DNA from: Parastagonospora avenae f. sp. tritici 18332-5
Taxonomy: Eukaryota; Ascomycota; Dothideomycetes; Pleosporales; Phaeosphaeriaceae
Length of the DNA: 64,000 nt
Assembly (NCBI GenBank): GCA_022559985.1
Contig: JAFJTR010000074.1
Coordinates: forward strand, 85,569-149,568
Reading direction: 5' to 3'
Below the pieces are notes generated by a model that saw only the letters and a program-made list of their open reading frames with translations, was not told where the DNA came from and made no database searches. The position numbers and the translations under genes were made by a program. Each line of letters begins with the position of its first letter. Positions within the stretch are counted from its first letter, which is position 1. Below, in pieces: positions 44,584 through 57,443 of this stretch.

Positions 44584-47500
44584 GTGGACGACAGTGCAGG
44601 CAGGTCGGGCAACGGTGAAGGAGGTGAGGACAGCGGCGTGCTCACGGTGAGGCGGCGGGCATAGGCGGGCTGTTGGGAGTCGTTGTGTTTGCACGCTACG
44701 GGCCTTCACTGCATTGCGTGATGCTAGAGTGAGTGCGAGTGCGAGGACGGGTGGTGAAGTTGAGTCAAGCAAGGAGACGGCGGAGCTTGTTAGGTTGTTG
44801 ACAGGCACCGGGGCAAATATGTAGTGATGCAACGTCGTTTCCGGGGCGGGCGGAGGAGGCAGCTGGCTATGTACAAGAGGACGTCAAGACGTGTCGAGGT
44901 TTAGCAAAGAAAGAAAGGGTGCAGAGAGGGCGAAAGGGAAGACGCCGGCACGGTGGTGGTGGTGAAGCTGCTACTATGCCCGGTCAGGCTGGATTGATTG
45001 CTATAGGCGGCAGCGGATTGTGGACGGTGGATGTGGAGCGTGGCCCAAACACCGGCATGGTAGCGTGGTTGGGTCCGTTTGTTGGAAGTGAACAGTAAAG
45101 TAACGGTACATAATTCATTGAGGCGGAAGGTTCCAGGGTGGGTGGCAGACCAAGAGAAGCTGATCCAGAAGGGAAGCAGCTTCTGACATCAACCGCGCCT
45201 GCGCCTGCGCCTGCTAGCTCCTGCGCGCACGGACGCCCCTCTGGATGGAGTCCAGGTGCGAGCGAGAGACACGGGCGTTGCAAGCGTAATCGTGGTCGAC
45301 AATCCCAGCAGCCAGCAGCCCGCATCCCAGCATCCTCTTGTCGCTCAAACATCCAAGCACGCCGCTGCAGCCAGGAGCCGCGCTGCGTTCGCTTGCCCGC
45401 TTGCTGCGTGATCATTGATGATGGATGATTGATAATTGATTGATGCAGCCGGTGGAGTAGTCAGTGGCACTGCTAGGAGAACTCAAGTGCTTGCTCGCCA
45501 GCCACCAGCTCAGCCCTCGCCGGACGCGACGATACGACAAAGGCGAATGCAGCGGGTCAGATGGCTCTGGCGATGGATGGCGCTCCATAATCAAATCCTA
45601 ATTCCATCGCCAGTGTCGCCGTGTCGCGGTGCCATGCCCGAAGCGGCGCAGCTGGTCATTCACAGCCTCAGGCATACGCCCGCCCGCTGATTGGCCGGCT
45701 GCGCGGAGAGGACCCCCACCGCACGTCGACGCTCCGAAGCCTGTCTGCTACCGCGGTGGGACACTCCATCCAGGCAGAAACGATAGCGCTGGCGGGCCTC
45801 AATGCTCATTAATTCTCTGCACCCAGCACCCCCCATGCCGTGTGCCCGCTCCCCGGACCAGTGCCGTCGCCAGATGAGATTGTCGCGACGAGTCCCCTTA
45901 CGCACACGGCCACGACCGGCCCCAGCCAAGGCGGACCACAACCACGACCACGACGATGAGGACACCTCACTCCAGTCGCACCTGCAACTGGCCACACACA
46001 GCCTGTAGGTAAGCCGCTCGCGTTAGCCACACGCAGCCCGACGGATAGCGTCGTGCACACTTGATGCAGCTCGACGGCGGACCAGAATCATCAGACACAG
46101 GCCGGTCTGGACGAGCAATTCACGCGACCTCAATTCCGCTCATGCCGTGTTTGACTGTGCACCCCCTCTGCTGAGTGGCTCTAGCACCCGTCGCAGTGGG
46201 GACCGCCTTCGCGCGCTGCTGCACTCGGGGCACTGGCTCTACCTAGACTCGTAGACTCCTGGCCTCAAAAAGCAGACTGACTCCCAGCTGCCGTGTGGCC
46301 GCCAATATCAGGAGCAATACGAGCACAACGAGCCGCCTTGCCAGCCCGTTTGTGCCCACACTGCGTGACTTGCCTCCATACTTTACCCTAAGCACGCCCT
46401 AAATCCGAGCCCCGAACCCTGTTCCAACGCGAAGCCTGCAAAGGCTCAGGTTTGAGCGAGCGCTGCTGATCTCGCAATCCTCTCGCAAATTTATTTGCAT
46501 CGTGTGCCCTCCCAATCACACGGTCCGTAGCTGCGTGCATTCACCGGGCCCGCCGCTTCCGGCGAATCATCCTCTGCTCTCGCTGCGCTAGACACGACCA
46601 TCTTTCCCTTAAGTCGAGACAATTTGCACCGCAGGACCTGGCACCGCCTTCAGCGCGCCCCTGGCGAAACACGCATCACCGTATAGCGCGCGCCTTGCTC
46701 GGTGCATCCTCAAGGCTCACGCTTCTTTGTGCGTGAAAGTCGGCTGGGGCTCGCAGCCTGTTGTTCGCCATGTCGCACCTCGCACGCCGCACGCCACTCT
46801 TCCTGACGAATGCACGTCGACATCAACACATGCCAAATGCACAGTGTACTACCAAGCATCTGTTGTTTGCGGCTTTGTGACTCCTTCTTGGCGCAGCGAC
46901 ACGCTCATGAATCGGCATTGCTTTTGCCTTTGCTGTCCTTGGCCGCTCGCAAGTGGACCGGCATGGTAGGGAACGCCTCTGCTGAGCCCGGCAGCGCTAG
47001 TCGTGCAACTGTGACGAGATTGCCCATCAGCAAGCGACGCAAGGACGCAAGGACGCAAGGGAGACGCTACAGCCGGCGGCGATTGCAAATAGTCCATGTT
47101 TGCGATTCCTGATGGTGTCGGCGTTTCTTGCTTCGCCAAAGGCCTTGTTGGAACCATGGAGCTGCCGTCACACTCCGTAACTCCATAGCGCTGGACGTGC
47201 CACGACAGGGGTGGCCGACGCTCGTTCCTCGGACAGTAAAGGTGAAAAAATAGATGCATACGTAATCCGTGTAGCATCTCGGAAGTGTGCTGGGAAAGGT
47301 AACAATTGCAGCATCACGCTTGTTCCCCTGCAGCTAGCGCCCTGTTTCCTGCTGTGTCATGGCGAGGCACAGCACCGACTATGTTGGACATGGATTGCCA
47401 TTAATTCCCAAAGACTCCATGCATTCGAGCTACACATCTCAAACATGCACGCCTCCTGCTCCGTGCAGTCCGCCATGGAATGCTTATTATGGAGACTTGA

Positions 47501-50500
47501 ATAGATTCGCCTTGTTATCGTGTTACAGCCACGGCCATGAGCATGATTTGCTGTACTGTGTACATACTACAGACTCGGCCTCTTGTCAGCACAATTCCAC
47601 CCTTGCAACCATACACCGTTGACACACGCGCACACACGCACCTTCCGCATGCAGAAATTTTGCAATAACCATCAAGTCAGACCGAGTGACCTTTGTGGAG
47701 ATGGCTCATGCTGGTTCCGGCGTAGAATAGAGAGGGCAAAACTTACTTTCAAGGATCCTGGAGGCGCGACACGGACATCCCTCGGCACGGCCATGCCCCC
47801 ATACGAGCACGAGTCGCTGCCCAGCCTCGAGAAACGTTAGCTGTGTAAGACCAATCTACACCACTTTAGGAAGCGTTATTGGTCGGCCCACGGCGCGTTG
47901 ATACGTTACCGCGCCCCTCCTCGACGCGTACACGCATTGCACTAACACGTCGAATGTCGACCATGTAGGCGTCAGGCCCGGTCCTTCAGCTGCAACGATC
48001 ATCTACACCGAGTGTTCCGGCGTAGCCTACCACCATTGATATTCTAAGCCAAGGTTGTTTTCGTTAGCGAACTGCGGTCACGCTGGCCGTTCGCGAGACC
48101 GATAGCGGTTCAGGCGAGCCTCAACATTGATTGACATGTAGTGGCGACGCACAATGCCCAATCCTCTTTCGCCAGGACAATTTTTCCCGGAAGCCGACAG
48201 ATGCATGAGTCTACCGATCGCTCTCAGCATACCGTAGATATCCTGCCCGCCTGTACGTGCGCTGCCCGATTACGATGACGCTTTGCATCATGCTTAGACG
48301 AGCACAACAGCAGCAAATCGCGGCAAACGGACTACAACGGACTACGTCTCGCCATCAGCTCTGGTCTTGGTCCTCGCCCATGCGACAGCCCTCCGCGTTG
48401 AGTTTAGCCTCTTCGTACCACGTCGTCTTCTGGCCTCCGAAAGCCAATCTTGAGACTTCTGGATGCTTGCCCCGCTTTTACTTAATCAAGTAGGTAGGAC
48501 GAACCCAAACAGATCGAATGCTTTGAGCTCCAGCCCTTGGGCAATCAAGAGCCTCCTGGAGAGCCATACGGAACAACCTAGGCAACCATCACCGGTTTCA
48601 TGCCATGTTGCTGTGCCTCCGGTGCCACGGCTTGCTGGAGCTGGTCGCCTAAGTCTACTGTACGAAGTATATCCACTTTTTGTTGCTGGCCGCATGACCC
48701 ATGGATTTCATGACTGGCCGAGCCTCGTAACTTGGATGCTAGGTCGTTGGATGCCACTTGACAACACCTACGACTCCTGCTTTGTGGATCGCATGTCGTT
48801 GTTGTTGCTTGACCACGACGAGTGACCAATAGGAACAGCGTACGGGCTCGCAACTCATCTTCGGTCCCATCACGGAAGCACGTTACGGGGGCTGATGGAT
48901 GTGGTCGCCGTGTGACGTCTTGACGCCACGAGCGGTATCATCCGTGCCCATCGCTCGCAGACATGAACGGGGACTTTCTCTGCCCAACTCGGCTTTGTCC
49001 TTTGCCCGAGTTCAATAATGTTTCACGATACTGTACTTGACGGGTGGAAGGAGCATCCTGCACAGCACCGACGCAGGTCTTTGCACCGCGAATCCGACCG
49101 TATCGTCACTGAATCTAGTATTGACTTACGCTAATGTACCTACAACCACATCATGTCCAGTATTACCGTAGCGTCCGGCAATTTTGCGACTTGGAATTAA
49201 AGCAAGACAAGCCCCGCGGATCGCTGGTTGTCCGCAAGCGGCAATCACGAATTCATGAGGTGCAGGTGGTGCTTTCTCCGCTTGCTGCGAGTCAGCGCCA
49301 CGTCCTCCAACAACTACGGCTAGACCCCGCCATGCACCTGGGCAAGGCCGAGGGCGCAGACAACCATCAACAAACACTCTTACACATCATGATTTGTGGT
49401 CCAAGTTAAGGAAGCTATCAATCTTAATCATCGATCGAAACACTGACCCGACTAATTCTCACAGCTAACATAACATGTCATGTGTAGTCGGACATTGATT
49501 CAAGGTCGCTCCGTCAGGTCCGGGAGTCTGGTCACAATTACCCTCCCTGCTCTGCGCCGTCATACATCACTCAGCACACACGGGCTCAGCTTTGCTTGGA
49601 GCATTACAGCCCAAGGCGACGGATATGTCTCCCACCCCAACACAAGATAACCTCTCTGCCGTCTGCAAACCGCAGACCGCAGACCGCAGACCAAGGGTGC
49701 CTAGGCTTACGCGCACTATGTGCATAATAACACGACTAGATGTTTTCCAACGATCGACCTTGCTTTGCGGCCCATCGCTTTACCACCTCTCGGCCTCCAC
49801 ATCAGCAGTCGTGTTGAACAGGCCAGCACTCCCAAGTGCCTTGAACGCAAGATGCCGCAAGCAGCCGCGCGCTCGCCTTGGGAAAGTGTTGCACTGGCTC
49901 GCACAAAGTGCATGCCAAACAACCAGGTTCTTTGTCGACCAGAACGCCCTCTGCTTCCCGGACAGCTCGCATCCTACCTTGGCTCGACTGATTACCACGT
50001 CGCATCTTATTTAACGTTGTGCTGCTTGCAGGCACCGCTCCGTCTTTCGCCACATACCTGCAAGCATGACAGGCTGGTGACTAAACCCTGTCGTCTTCTC
50101 ATCTTCTATCGGAGCCGGCGATCATCTCACATCAACAAGGCCCTGGCTTCTCTTTTCTCTTGCTTCTCTTGTCGCATAACGCATTTAACTTGAAGATAGG
50201 CTGTAGTTGGTACCCGCCTAAGTCTCAGACATGGGCGCAGTACATTACCGCCCGGAGCATGGACTCAGTCGCACCAATCCGGGAGCAACACCAAGTCAAT
50301 CCTTCGGCTGAATGTGCCTTGTTGGACGCCGATCTATACCGGACCGTTTTCCTGCTTGTCGACGCAAACACATGTCCAACAAAGTGGTGAGACGATGCGA
50401 TATTGGAGACACCGTCATTTTGACTGCATGCATCTTGTCCAACTTGGAGGCTGGTTGGCCTTTGCCGACTAATGTCGGATTCAAGCACATCTCATCGGAT

Positions 50501-51106
50501 GGAGAAGTTTGCATTGTCTGTCATGCTAAATTTACCACAGAGAATACGCATATCCGCCGGCGATGAGGCCGTCACAGCTCGCCCCCTCCATCCCGTGACC
50601 GTGTCCCTGCACCACTACATCAATCAATGTATTGATTTTTGGGGCGTTATGCAGGAAAGAAGTGTTAAATTCCACTGGCAATATGGTATATTCAATCCGA
50701 CCTGATCTGGACCTGAACATGAGCGATACACTTGCGTTGTAATTTCTGGGCTGTCTTTAGGCAGAACATGAAGTTTATGTTTGTGGCTTGCGTGACTACA
50801 AGGAGAAGTCATTGCAACCAAGACTTTTAGAGATTGCTGTGAAGTCAGGGAGTGCACAACAATGGAGCATTGAGCGTCACCACAACGACGACATGATGTA
50901 GAGCTGCTCTCACACATCACCACCCTGTGAGACAACTTGAGGTCAGAACACTAATTTATAGTTTAGAACGTAAGATAGGCAAGAATGATGTTACAGGTTT
51001 CTGCTTAAGCTTCGAAGTGCACTCGAGGTTTGAAAGTTATTACGGAAGAATAGAACGGATGTCAAACTTCCAGCCTGCGCGTGACGAGACTAGGACAATA
51101 CCCTGA
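44584..51106. other. Gene-free interval, about 6.5 kb
   Basis: The longest stretch without a recognisable gene in the window. The first part is probably the long 5' leader/promoter of the cyclin (Gly/Ala-coding-like repeats, GGT runs near 44955). Short direct repeats occur: three GCGCCT-type units near 45195, GCAAGGAC units near 47037-47056 and CGCAGAC units near 49670-49692. Open frames are short and composition-driven. I see no tRNA-like A/B boxes or TE domain. A long non-coding transcript or a fast-evolving gene cannot be excluded. Confidence 0.4.
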
Positions 51107-52723
51107 CTAGAGTTGAAAAGAGAATCCACGATCACGTAATTGTGCCTCGAAGAGCGATGATGGCTGTTGGCGAGATCAATTTCTGATTACAATGTAGGCG
51201 GATTGCAGAAATACTTACTTCTACAAAGGTTCCATGAGACTCGAATATGCCATTATTGACGAGCTTGGGATTCTTTGGCCCAACGCAACCAAAGCAGTAG
51301 TTTTGTCCGAGCGGCGGGTTTTGGATCGTGTAGGACGAGGCATTTGTGTTCCAAGCGACCCCTAGATGAAGGTCAGTACATCACGTTGACAGCTTGCAGA
51401 GTATGCTCATTACCGTTGTTTATCGACAAGCCCTGTCCAGTACCTGCGCCAGCACGATCTCTCAACACGACGGCTGCGTTCGTACTGCCCTCAAGCAAAA
51501 ATCCGTGCGCCCACCTCTGGTGTGGCTCCATGCTTACAAGGGGCTGCTGTGCTTCGTACCTGATACACGCGTTCGGCCCCGCTGTCAGAGTCTTTGTAGC
51601 GATGCCGTAGCTCTTGGTACCTTCCCCGCCTGCCGTCTTGCAATTGTGAACGAGGACTTGAGTCCCATCAATGGAGATATCCAGAGCATACCCCGCGCCG
51701 TTATCCGTGGGTCCATCGCGGTTCATCATGACATCGGTGATTGTGAGCCGAGAAGAAGACTTTTGTGTGTTTATGAAGTTGTTGAAGCCAGTGAGGTCAA
51801 GGTTGCGGAGCCAGGAATCAGTGGTCCAGGAGGAAATGAAGATTGCATTACGGTCACATTTCCCTCCGAGGCGAGTGTCGGAGCAAGGCGGACTCAGGCG
51901 AATGCTGAGATTCTCGACGCCCATTTCGGATGGCTGGACTGGTGGAGTGAAGGGGATTAGGGCGATAGAAGTCATCAGGTCTTTGGCGGCATTAAGGGAG
52001 TCGGTCAAGGGAACGTCAAGCGCTACTTCCTTGTTGGATACGGACTTGATGCGGCGCGGCTGCTGGACCAGCTTGCCTGGCTTGAAGTTGTCAATATCGT
52101 TATCATCAAGGGTCAGAGATAGATGGCGATGTACTGACCTGCAGCCATTTGGGATAAGGCGTCATGCCTTGAGCATCTATCCATGCCTGTGTCACGGCCC
52201 TGCTCACCATGACATGCATACCCACCGCGAGTCCGCTAGTATCCGTGACATGTACACTATGGGTTCCGGTTGGGACGTAATTGTCTGTGATAGGGATGGG
52301 CTTTCCCATTTTCGGCTTGCCAGAGGAGTTACCCATGATGATGACATCCTCAGTCAGATATTTCAACTCTAAGATGGTCTCCCCGGTACCAACCCCGCGT
52401 AAGGTCGTCTGATTGTCGACCCGGAGCCCGTGAGAGAGTGTGTAGGTGCCGGCCTTGAGCTCAACTACACCCCCACCAGACTTGGCTACGCTGTCAAGCG
52501 TTTTCTGGATTGCGGAGGATTGATCACCGCTGCCGGGGGTGAGAGTCTCCATTGCTGGTCTGGAAAGGGCTGGGAGGGGAATTTCAGACTGGTGGTATCC
52601 AGCATAAGAGAAGTCTGGAAGCTTGTCGCCAGCAGCTGTCCAAGCCTTCTTGTAGTCGATGCTTGCCGCCTGGGTGAGGAATGGCAATGCTGCCAGAAGC
52701 GCAACGGTTTGAGGGAGAATCAT
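51107..52723 (-). CDS. Secreted pectin-lyase-fold (right-handed beta-helix) protein
   Basis: Four exons (52723-52139, 52080-51414, 51361-51219, 51163-51107) keep frame and give 483 aa with a signal peptide (MILPQTVALLAALPFLTQAAS). The sequence starts its helix with TPGSGDQSSAIQKTLDSVAKSGGGVVELKAGTY-type coils (pectate_lyase_3-like) and continues with LRGVGTGETIL, NRDGPTDNGAG and HNCKTAGGEG turns, ending PSSLFEAQLRDRG. The last acceptor (AACAG) is chosen over a nearer one because it yields a normal intron length and that family-like C-terminus. Members include fungal polysaccharide lyases and glucanases; no substrate is assigned. Several Cys residues suggest disulfides. Confidence 0.85.
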
Positions 52724-53472
52724 GATCAAACTTAGAGATGGTCACAACATGTCAAGCCGAGAGTTGCGAGCAGGCTGTTTATGACATGCTAGATGTCGGC
52801 TCCTTCGCATGCGGTCAGATTGCGGCTGGCTTTTCCCAGACATTGGGGGCGAGGTGTGAAGTGATGTCAATGGAATGTCACAGCACGCAACGGGAGTGTA
52901 ATTACTTTTGGAGTATAATTAACTGCTGCGCTTGCTAGAGGACTTTGCATGCCCCTACAGTGCATTCCAGAGGCGCCTGTTCAATGAGGATGTTCGAAGA
53001 TATGGTGTGGTTTTGGCACGACACGGGATTTCTGAAACTCGAAACTAAGGGTTGACCCAATAATGAGCCACGGATTGGTCCCGTCCGCCCCCGAAGTGAA
53101 GGCCGATCCACGGTTCTATTACAATCTTGCTATCTCGATTGCGAACAGGAACACGACTCATTTTCGGCAAGGATGATGGATAGCATGTCATTGATCGTGG
53201 GGTCCTGAATGGCCTCATTCACCAATACAAGGGCGATTGGAAGAAGTCCAGGGCGATGGACGTTGGAGACGATGTGCAGGTGGTTCGTGATGGGACTAGT
53301 GTTGGGTGTTGGGTGTTAAGTGTGGGTCCCTGGCGGTTCAGCCTTACTGTAATGCCAAGCAAGCCGCGGCTTCCAAGGTCTCGCGTCCCCAACTTTTTGG
53401 CTGGCCACTTTCCAAAATCGCCAGCTCACGCTCACGCCTACGCTCACGCAACTGGGCCACAATCGCCATACG
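52724..53472. other. Gene-free stretch
   Basis: Shared upstream region of two divergent genes (beta-helix protein and MFAP1). No motif stands out. Confidence 0.4.
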
Positions 53473-54717
53473 ATGCCGCCTCCGAATTCAAAGAAGCTCA
53501 CCGCGCAGCCAGTGCGCACGCGACAATTCGCCGGAAAGCCCGCTGCTGTCGAGGCAGAGGAGCGCTCTAGTTCCGAGTCCGAGTCGGAAGAGGAACAGCC
53601 CAAGCAGAAGCCATTTGCAAAGCCGAGGCCCGCGCCGGTCACCTCGTCGTTTCCCAAAGGCGCGCTCAAGTCGAAGCTTGCCGCGCGCCAAAAGTCTGAC
53701 GCGGAGCGCAAGGCACTGGAAGACGAGTTCGAGACGGAGAGCGAGGGCGAAGACGGCGGCGAGGGCAGTGGCAGCGCGGACGGAAGCGGCAGTGGCAGTG
53801 GCAGCGACAGCGACAGCGAGGACGAGTCGGAGGAAGAGTCGAGCAGCGAAGACGAGGCGCCAAAGAAGCTGCTGCGGCCCGTGTTCCTCAAGAAGAACGA
53901 GCGCAACAAGGTCGCGGCGCCCGTCAAGTCTGCAGAGGAAGCCGCCGCCGAGGAAGAGGCGCGGCGGCAGGAGCAGTCGCGCGCGCTGGTGCAGGAGCAG
54001 GTCGAGCAGCGCATTGCAGAAAAGGCTGCGGGCAAGAAGGACTGGGACGACGACGTCGAGGATGCCGACATCAACGCCATCGACGACACCGACGGGGTCG
54101 ATGCCGCTGCTGAATACGCCGCCTGGAAGCTGCGCGAGCTCAAGCGCATCAAGCGCGAGCGCCAGGCCATCGAGGAAGCCGAAGCCGAGCGCGCTGAGAT
54201 TGAGCGTCGCCGCAACCTGTCCGCTGCCGAGCGCGAGGCCGAGGACCGCGCCTTCATCGACCAGCAGAAGGAGGACCGCGCCGACCGCGGCGAGATGCAG
54301 TACATGCAGAAGTACTTCCACAAGGGTGCCTTCTTCACCGACGAGCTCAAGGAGCTGGGCGTCGATCGCCGGAACCTTATGAATGCCCGCTTCGAGGACC
54401 AGACCAACAGAGACGTCCTGCCCGAATACATGCAGATCCGCGACATGACCAAGCTCGGCAAGAAGGGCAGGACGCGCTACAAGGACATGAAGACAGAAGA
54501 CACGGGCAGGTGGGGCGACTATGCCGAAGACCGCCCGCGCAGGGACAAGGGCGACTTTGGTGTCGACGAGAGATTCCGGCCAGACGCCTACCGTGGCCGC
54601 GACCCAGAGGGCGAAGGTGCCACCGGAGCCAACGCCAAGCCGCTGGGCGACAGGAAGAGGTTCGGCGAGGATAGCGAGAGGGACAGCAAGCGCCCGAGAT
54701 ACGAAGAAAGAGCCTGA
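53473..54717 (+). CDS. MFAP1-family spliceosomal protein
   Basis: Single exon, 414 aa, homologous to microfibrillar-associated protein 1, a nuclear pre-mRNA splicing factor of the B complex that contacts Prp38. The N-terminal half is acidic and Ser-rich, followed by a long charged helix (residues about 140-260). The conserved C-terminal MFAP1 domain reads MQYMQKYFHKGAFFTDEL, then NLMNARFEDQTNRDVLPEYM and GKKGRTRYKDMKTEDTGRW. GC-rich codons create large open frames on both strands here, but only this one has the family sequence. The location is nuclear by family knowledge. Confidence 0.93.
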   Translation: MPPPNSKKLTAQPVRTRQFAGKPAAVEAEERSSSESESEEEQPKQKPFAKPRPAPVTSSFPKGALKSKLAARQKSDAERKALEDEFETESEGEDGGEGSGSADGSGSGSGSDSDSEDESEEESSSEDEAPKKLLRPVFLKKNERNKVAAPVKSAEEAAAEEEARRQEQSRALVQEQVEQRIAEKAAGKKDWDDDVEDADINAIDDTDGVDAAAEYAAWKLRELKRIKRERQAIEEAEAERAEIERRRNLSAAEREAEDRAFIDQQKEDRADRGEMQYMQKYFHKGAFFTDELKELGVDRRNLMNARFEDQTNRDVLPEYMQIRDMTKLGKKGRTRYKDMKTEDTGRWGDYAEDRPRRDKGDFGVDERFRPDAYRGRDPEGEGATGANAKPLGDRKRFGEDSERDSKRPRYEERA

Positions 54718-54858
54718 AGTTACACTCATCACAGCATTTGCCGGCGTTGGACACATCAGCATTCGAGGCGCACCCTATCCAGTATAACACGGTGCATAGC
54801 GCTTGTCATAAATCCATGGATCGTATTATCATCACTACTCGACACGTGCACGTCGCAG

Positions 54859-56721
54859 CTACTCCTCGCGCACTCTCTCATATGTCCCGCGACCTCGTCC
54901 CTCACCATCGGCCATGGCCTTGGCATCCTCCCTCCCCTTCTCCACGTCAAGCCTCCACAGCAGCGGTGCCGGCAACACCACCAACACTGCCAGGAATATG
55001 AAAGCTGGCCTTATGCTACCTGCGTGATCCACGATCCAACCCACCAGGGCTGGACCAAATGCGCTGCTGCCTTTGTCTGTCACAGCGTAAAGTGCAAAGA
55101 ACGCTGCTTCACTGCCCTCTGGGATCAATGGCGCGTACACAGATCGTGCATACGACGAGATGCCTCCCATGACGATTCCATGAAGTACCGCGATTGGGTA
55201 TATTTCCCATGGCTGTTGGAGACCAATGAACCCGAGCTTCCTGAACAGCGGGATGAAGCCAAGCAGTCCATATAATGGAATCATCTCCATGCCTGCAACG
55301 CAGCATAACAGTACCGTCTTTGGCTGCAAGGAAAAGCGCTTCTGGACCCGAGGCCAAGCGAAAGCGCCGACGATCCCGGAACCAATGGACGTGATTGAGA
55401 GCAGAGCGATTGCAATGGTGCCCATGTGGAGCTCTGTGCGTGCGAACAACACGGCTGTTCCAGAGATAGTGGCGACTGCGTCAGAGAGCAGGAACCACGA
55501 GATGAGGAACATGAGCGTCTGTCGTAGACTGATTGCACGCAGTAGAGTACGCCAAAACGATCGTAGGGAAAACCGTGTGTAGAACAAGAAGGTGCGAAAT
55601 CTGGATGTTGGGGCCGAGATTGTCTTGGCCTCCTGAGACGGTAGTGGAGGCCCAGGTCGAGGACGAAGCCAGAGGAATGTTGGCGTCGTCAACGCGGCCC
55701 ACCACATACCGACGAGCAATAGAATGACACGAATAGGCAGACTTGGATGGCGTTTCTGAATGGCGGTATTGCTAAACAGCCAGAGGATCATTATGCTTAC
55801 GACTTGCACGAATACCGCGGCCATGTAGCCATATCCGACGCCTCTACTTGACATGTGTGCCGAAAGCTCGAGATCGCGTGTGAGGCGGTCAGGGTCCGAC
55901 CGCATACCTCTGTCCACATCGAGTGTTGGGTTCAGGGCCTCCAGCTCGAAATCGGATGACGAGTCTGAAGTTGCAACTTTCACCCCAGCGCTGTTGGCGT
56001 GATTTGCAACGAGCAACGGCAAAAAAGCATTTAGCAGAACGAATGAGCAACCAAGACTCGTGACACCAATAATCACAAGTATTGGTGCTAGAAAGTATAC
56101 CGTTGGCGAGATGAAAATGAATAGAGCACTTGCAACAGACCCCATGTATGCGAATGCCATCAGCATCTTCTTACGGTATGGACCTGCGAAACCATGAGCC
56201 TCGTGTTTACACCACTAGAATCCTTCATGTCCTGATCGGCATGGGGACGTGACTTACCATGATCCGCGAATGAGCTGAAACACACAAGTGTAACAGCCTG
56301 TACCATGACGGCTGCAGAAAATGTGTACATGGCAAAGCTGCTGGTTGAAATGGTAGTGTTCAGGATCTTGATCATACATTGATCGCTCCCTTTCTGACCA
56401 TCTTCGGCGCGCATCCGCCGAGATCCGCCATGGTCTACACAGCTTTTGGTGCTGTCCGAAAAGAAATGCCCATTTTCGCGAGCTAATTGTTCGAGTATGA
56501 CAGGTAAGAAAGCTCCTATGTACGAGTGAGTACAGCTAGCAGTTGTTGTTGTGCGGCAAGTGAGGCATACCAACAGCGACCACAGCGAAGACTTCGGCTG
56601 CGATCGGATACGCGTACCAACCATTCAGCTCTCGATTTGTGGTTGCGCTGGTGTCTTCCCCTTCGTAGTGGGCCTGCAATTGAACAAGTTCTGCCACTTC
56701 TTCTTCGCTGTTGAGTGACAT
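54859..56721 (-). CDS. ATG22: Autophagy-related protein 22 (vacuolar amino acid effluxer)
   Basis: Atg22 is a 12-TM MFS-type permease of the vacuole that exports amino acids released by autophagic breakdown. Exons 56721-56571, 56515-56258 and 56183-54859 (introns 55 and 74 nt) give 577 aa. The N-terminus ends RELNGWYAYPIAAEVFAVVAVGAFLPVILEQLARENG in the spliced reading (split by an intron after VAVG), which is the Atg22 signature start. A long hydrophilic loop (about residues 230-300) and many hydrophobic helices follow, with MGGISSYARSVYAPLIPEGSEA as the conserved late motif. All splice phases agree. The gene is tail-to-tail with MFAP1 (141 bp between stops). Confidence 0.92.
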
Positions 56722-56951
56722 ATTTGGTTCCTGGTGTGAGTCGCAAAACTGAACTAATTCAACGCAAAGTGAGAAGGTGTTGGTGGATCAAATCCACATT
56801 GAGACTGAAAAAGTGGGGCTGGAATGAAGTCATGTTTCGGACCTGCCACTGACTTTTGACGTCGCGCTTGTACATTCGCACCTTACTAACACTTCTAGAT
56901 TGGGTTTTTAAGAAGCAACCGAATTCAATGTGTGCCATCGCTGGTGGCGTC

Positions 56952-57443
56952 TTAACAAAATTTTCGACGATTTGACAAACACACCACGGGATCTCCTGCA
57001 GATCCACTCCCCAAATGCCTTCCACTAACACCGTCTTCATAATTACACACTCTGAATATCTTCTCTACAGTACCGGCAAAGTCCCAGATTCTTCCTATGG
57101 TCACTGTGTGCCAACTCATAAAGCACATTTTGTACTGTATGTGCCGCGGTGCTTTTGGAATAAAGCCTTGATCAACTGCAATTGCCTGAATGAGTCCTCG
57201 GCAATCTGCCACAGGTGCGCGATTTACGTGATCGCATTGAATATCTTCAATCGGAGGGAAAGAGTTGGTTGTAGAGAGGTCGCCCTGGTTAAAAAAGATG
57301 GGGTAGTTCTCTTCTCGTAGGATCCAGTACTGGTCGTTTCCTGAACCCTCGAGCGTAAGATTCAGATTGTACCCGCCAGGAGTGGAGATGGCTGCGCATG
57401 ATATTGCGCTGATTAGGAGGGAAAGCGGTGCAAGTGGGTGCAT
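56952..57443 (-). CDS. Small secreted cysteine-containing protein
   Basis: Single-exon frame of 163 aa. A signal peptide (MHPLAPLSLLISAISCAA) precedes a mature chain with six Cys, enough for three disulfides, ending in CLSNRRKFC. It resembles the common fungal class of small secreted proteins with paired CxxxxxxxxxxC spacing, often listed as effector candidates, but I recognise no named family. Strong transcript evidence would be needed to exclude an intron near the C-terminus. It is transcribed like ATG22 and is 230 bp upstream of it. Confidence 0.65.
   Translation of the reverse strand: MHPLAPLSLLISAISCAAISTPGGYNLNLTLEGSGNDQYWILREENYPIFFNQGDLSTTNSFPPIEDIQCDHVNRAPVADCRGLIQAIAVDQGFIPKAPRHIQYKMCFMSWHTVTIGRIWDFAGTVEKIFRVCNYEDGVSGRHLGSGSAGDPVVCLSNRRKFC

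Noticed and set aside
44584..50935. Many 60-160 codon frames as possible genes
   Set aside because: They overlap in several frames, lack splice continuity and domains.
53306..54762. Arg/Ser-rich and Leu/Ala/Val-rich long frames on both strands over MFAP1
   Set aside because: They arise from GC-rich acidic codons; only the 414-aa MFAP1 frame has a recognisable domain.
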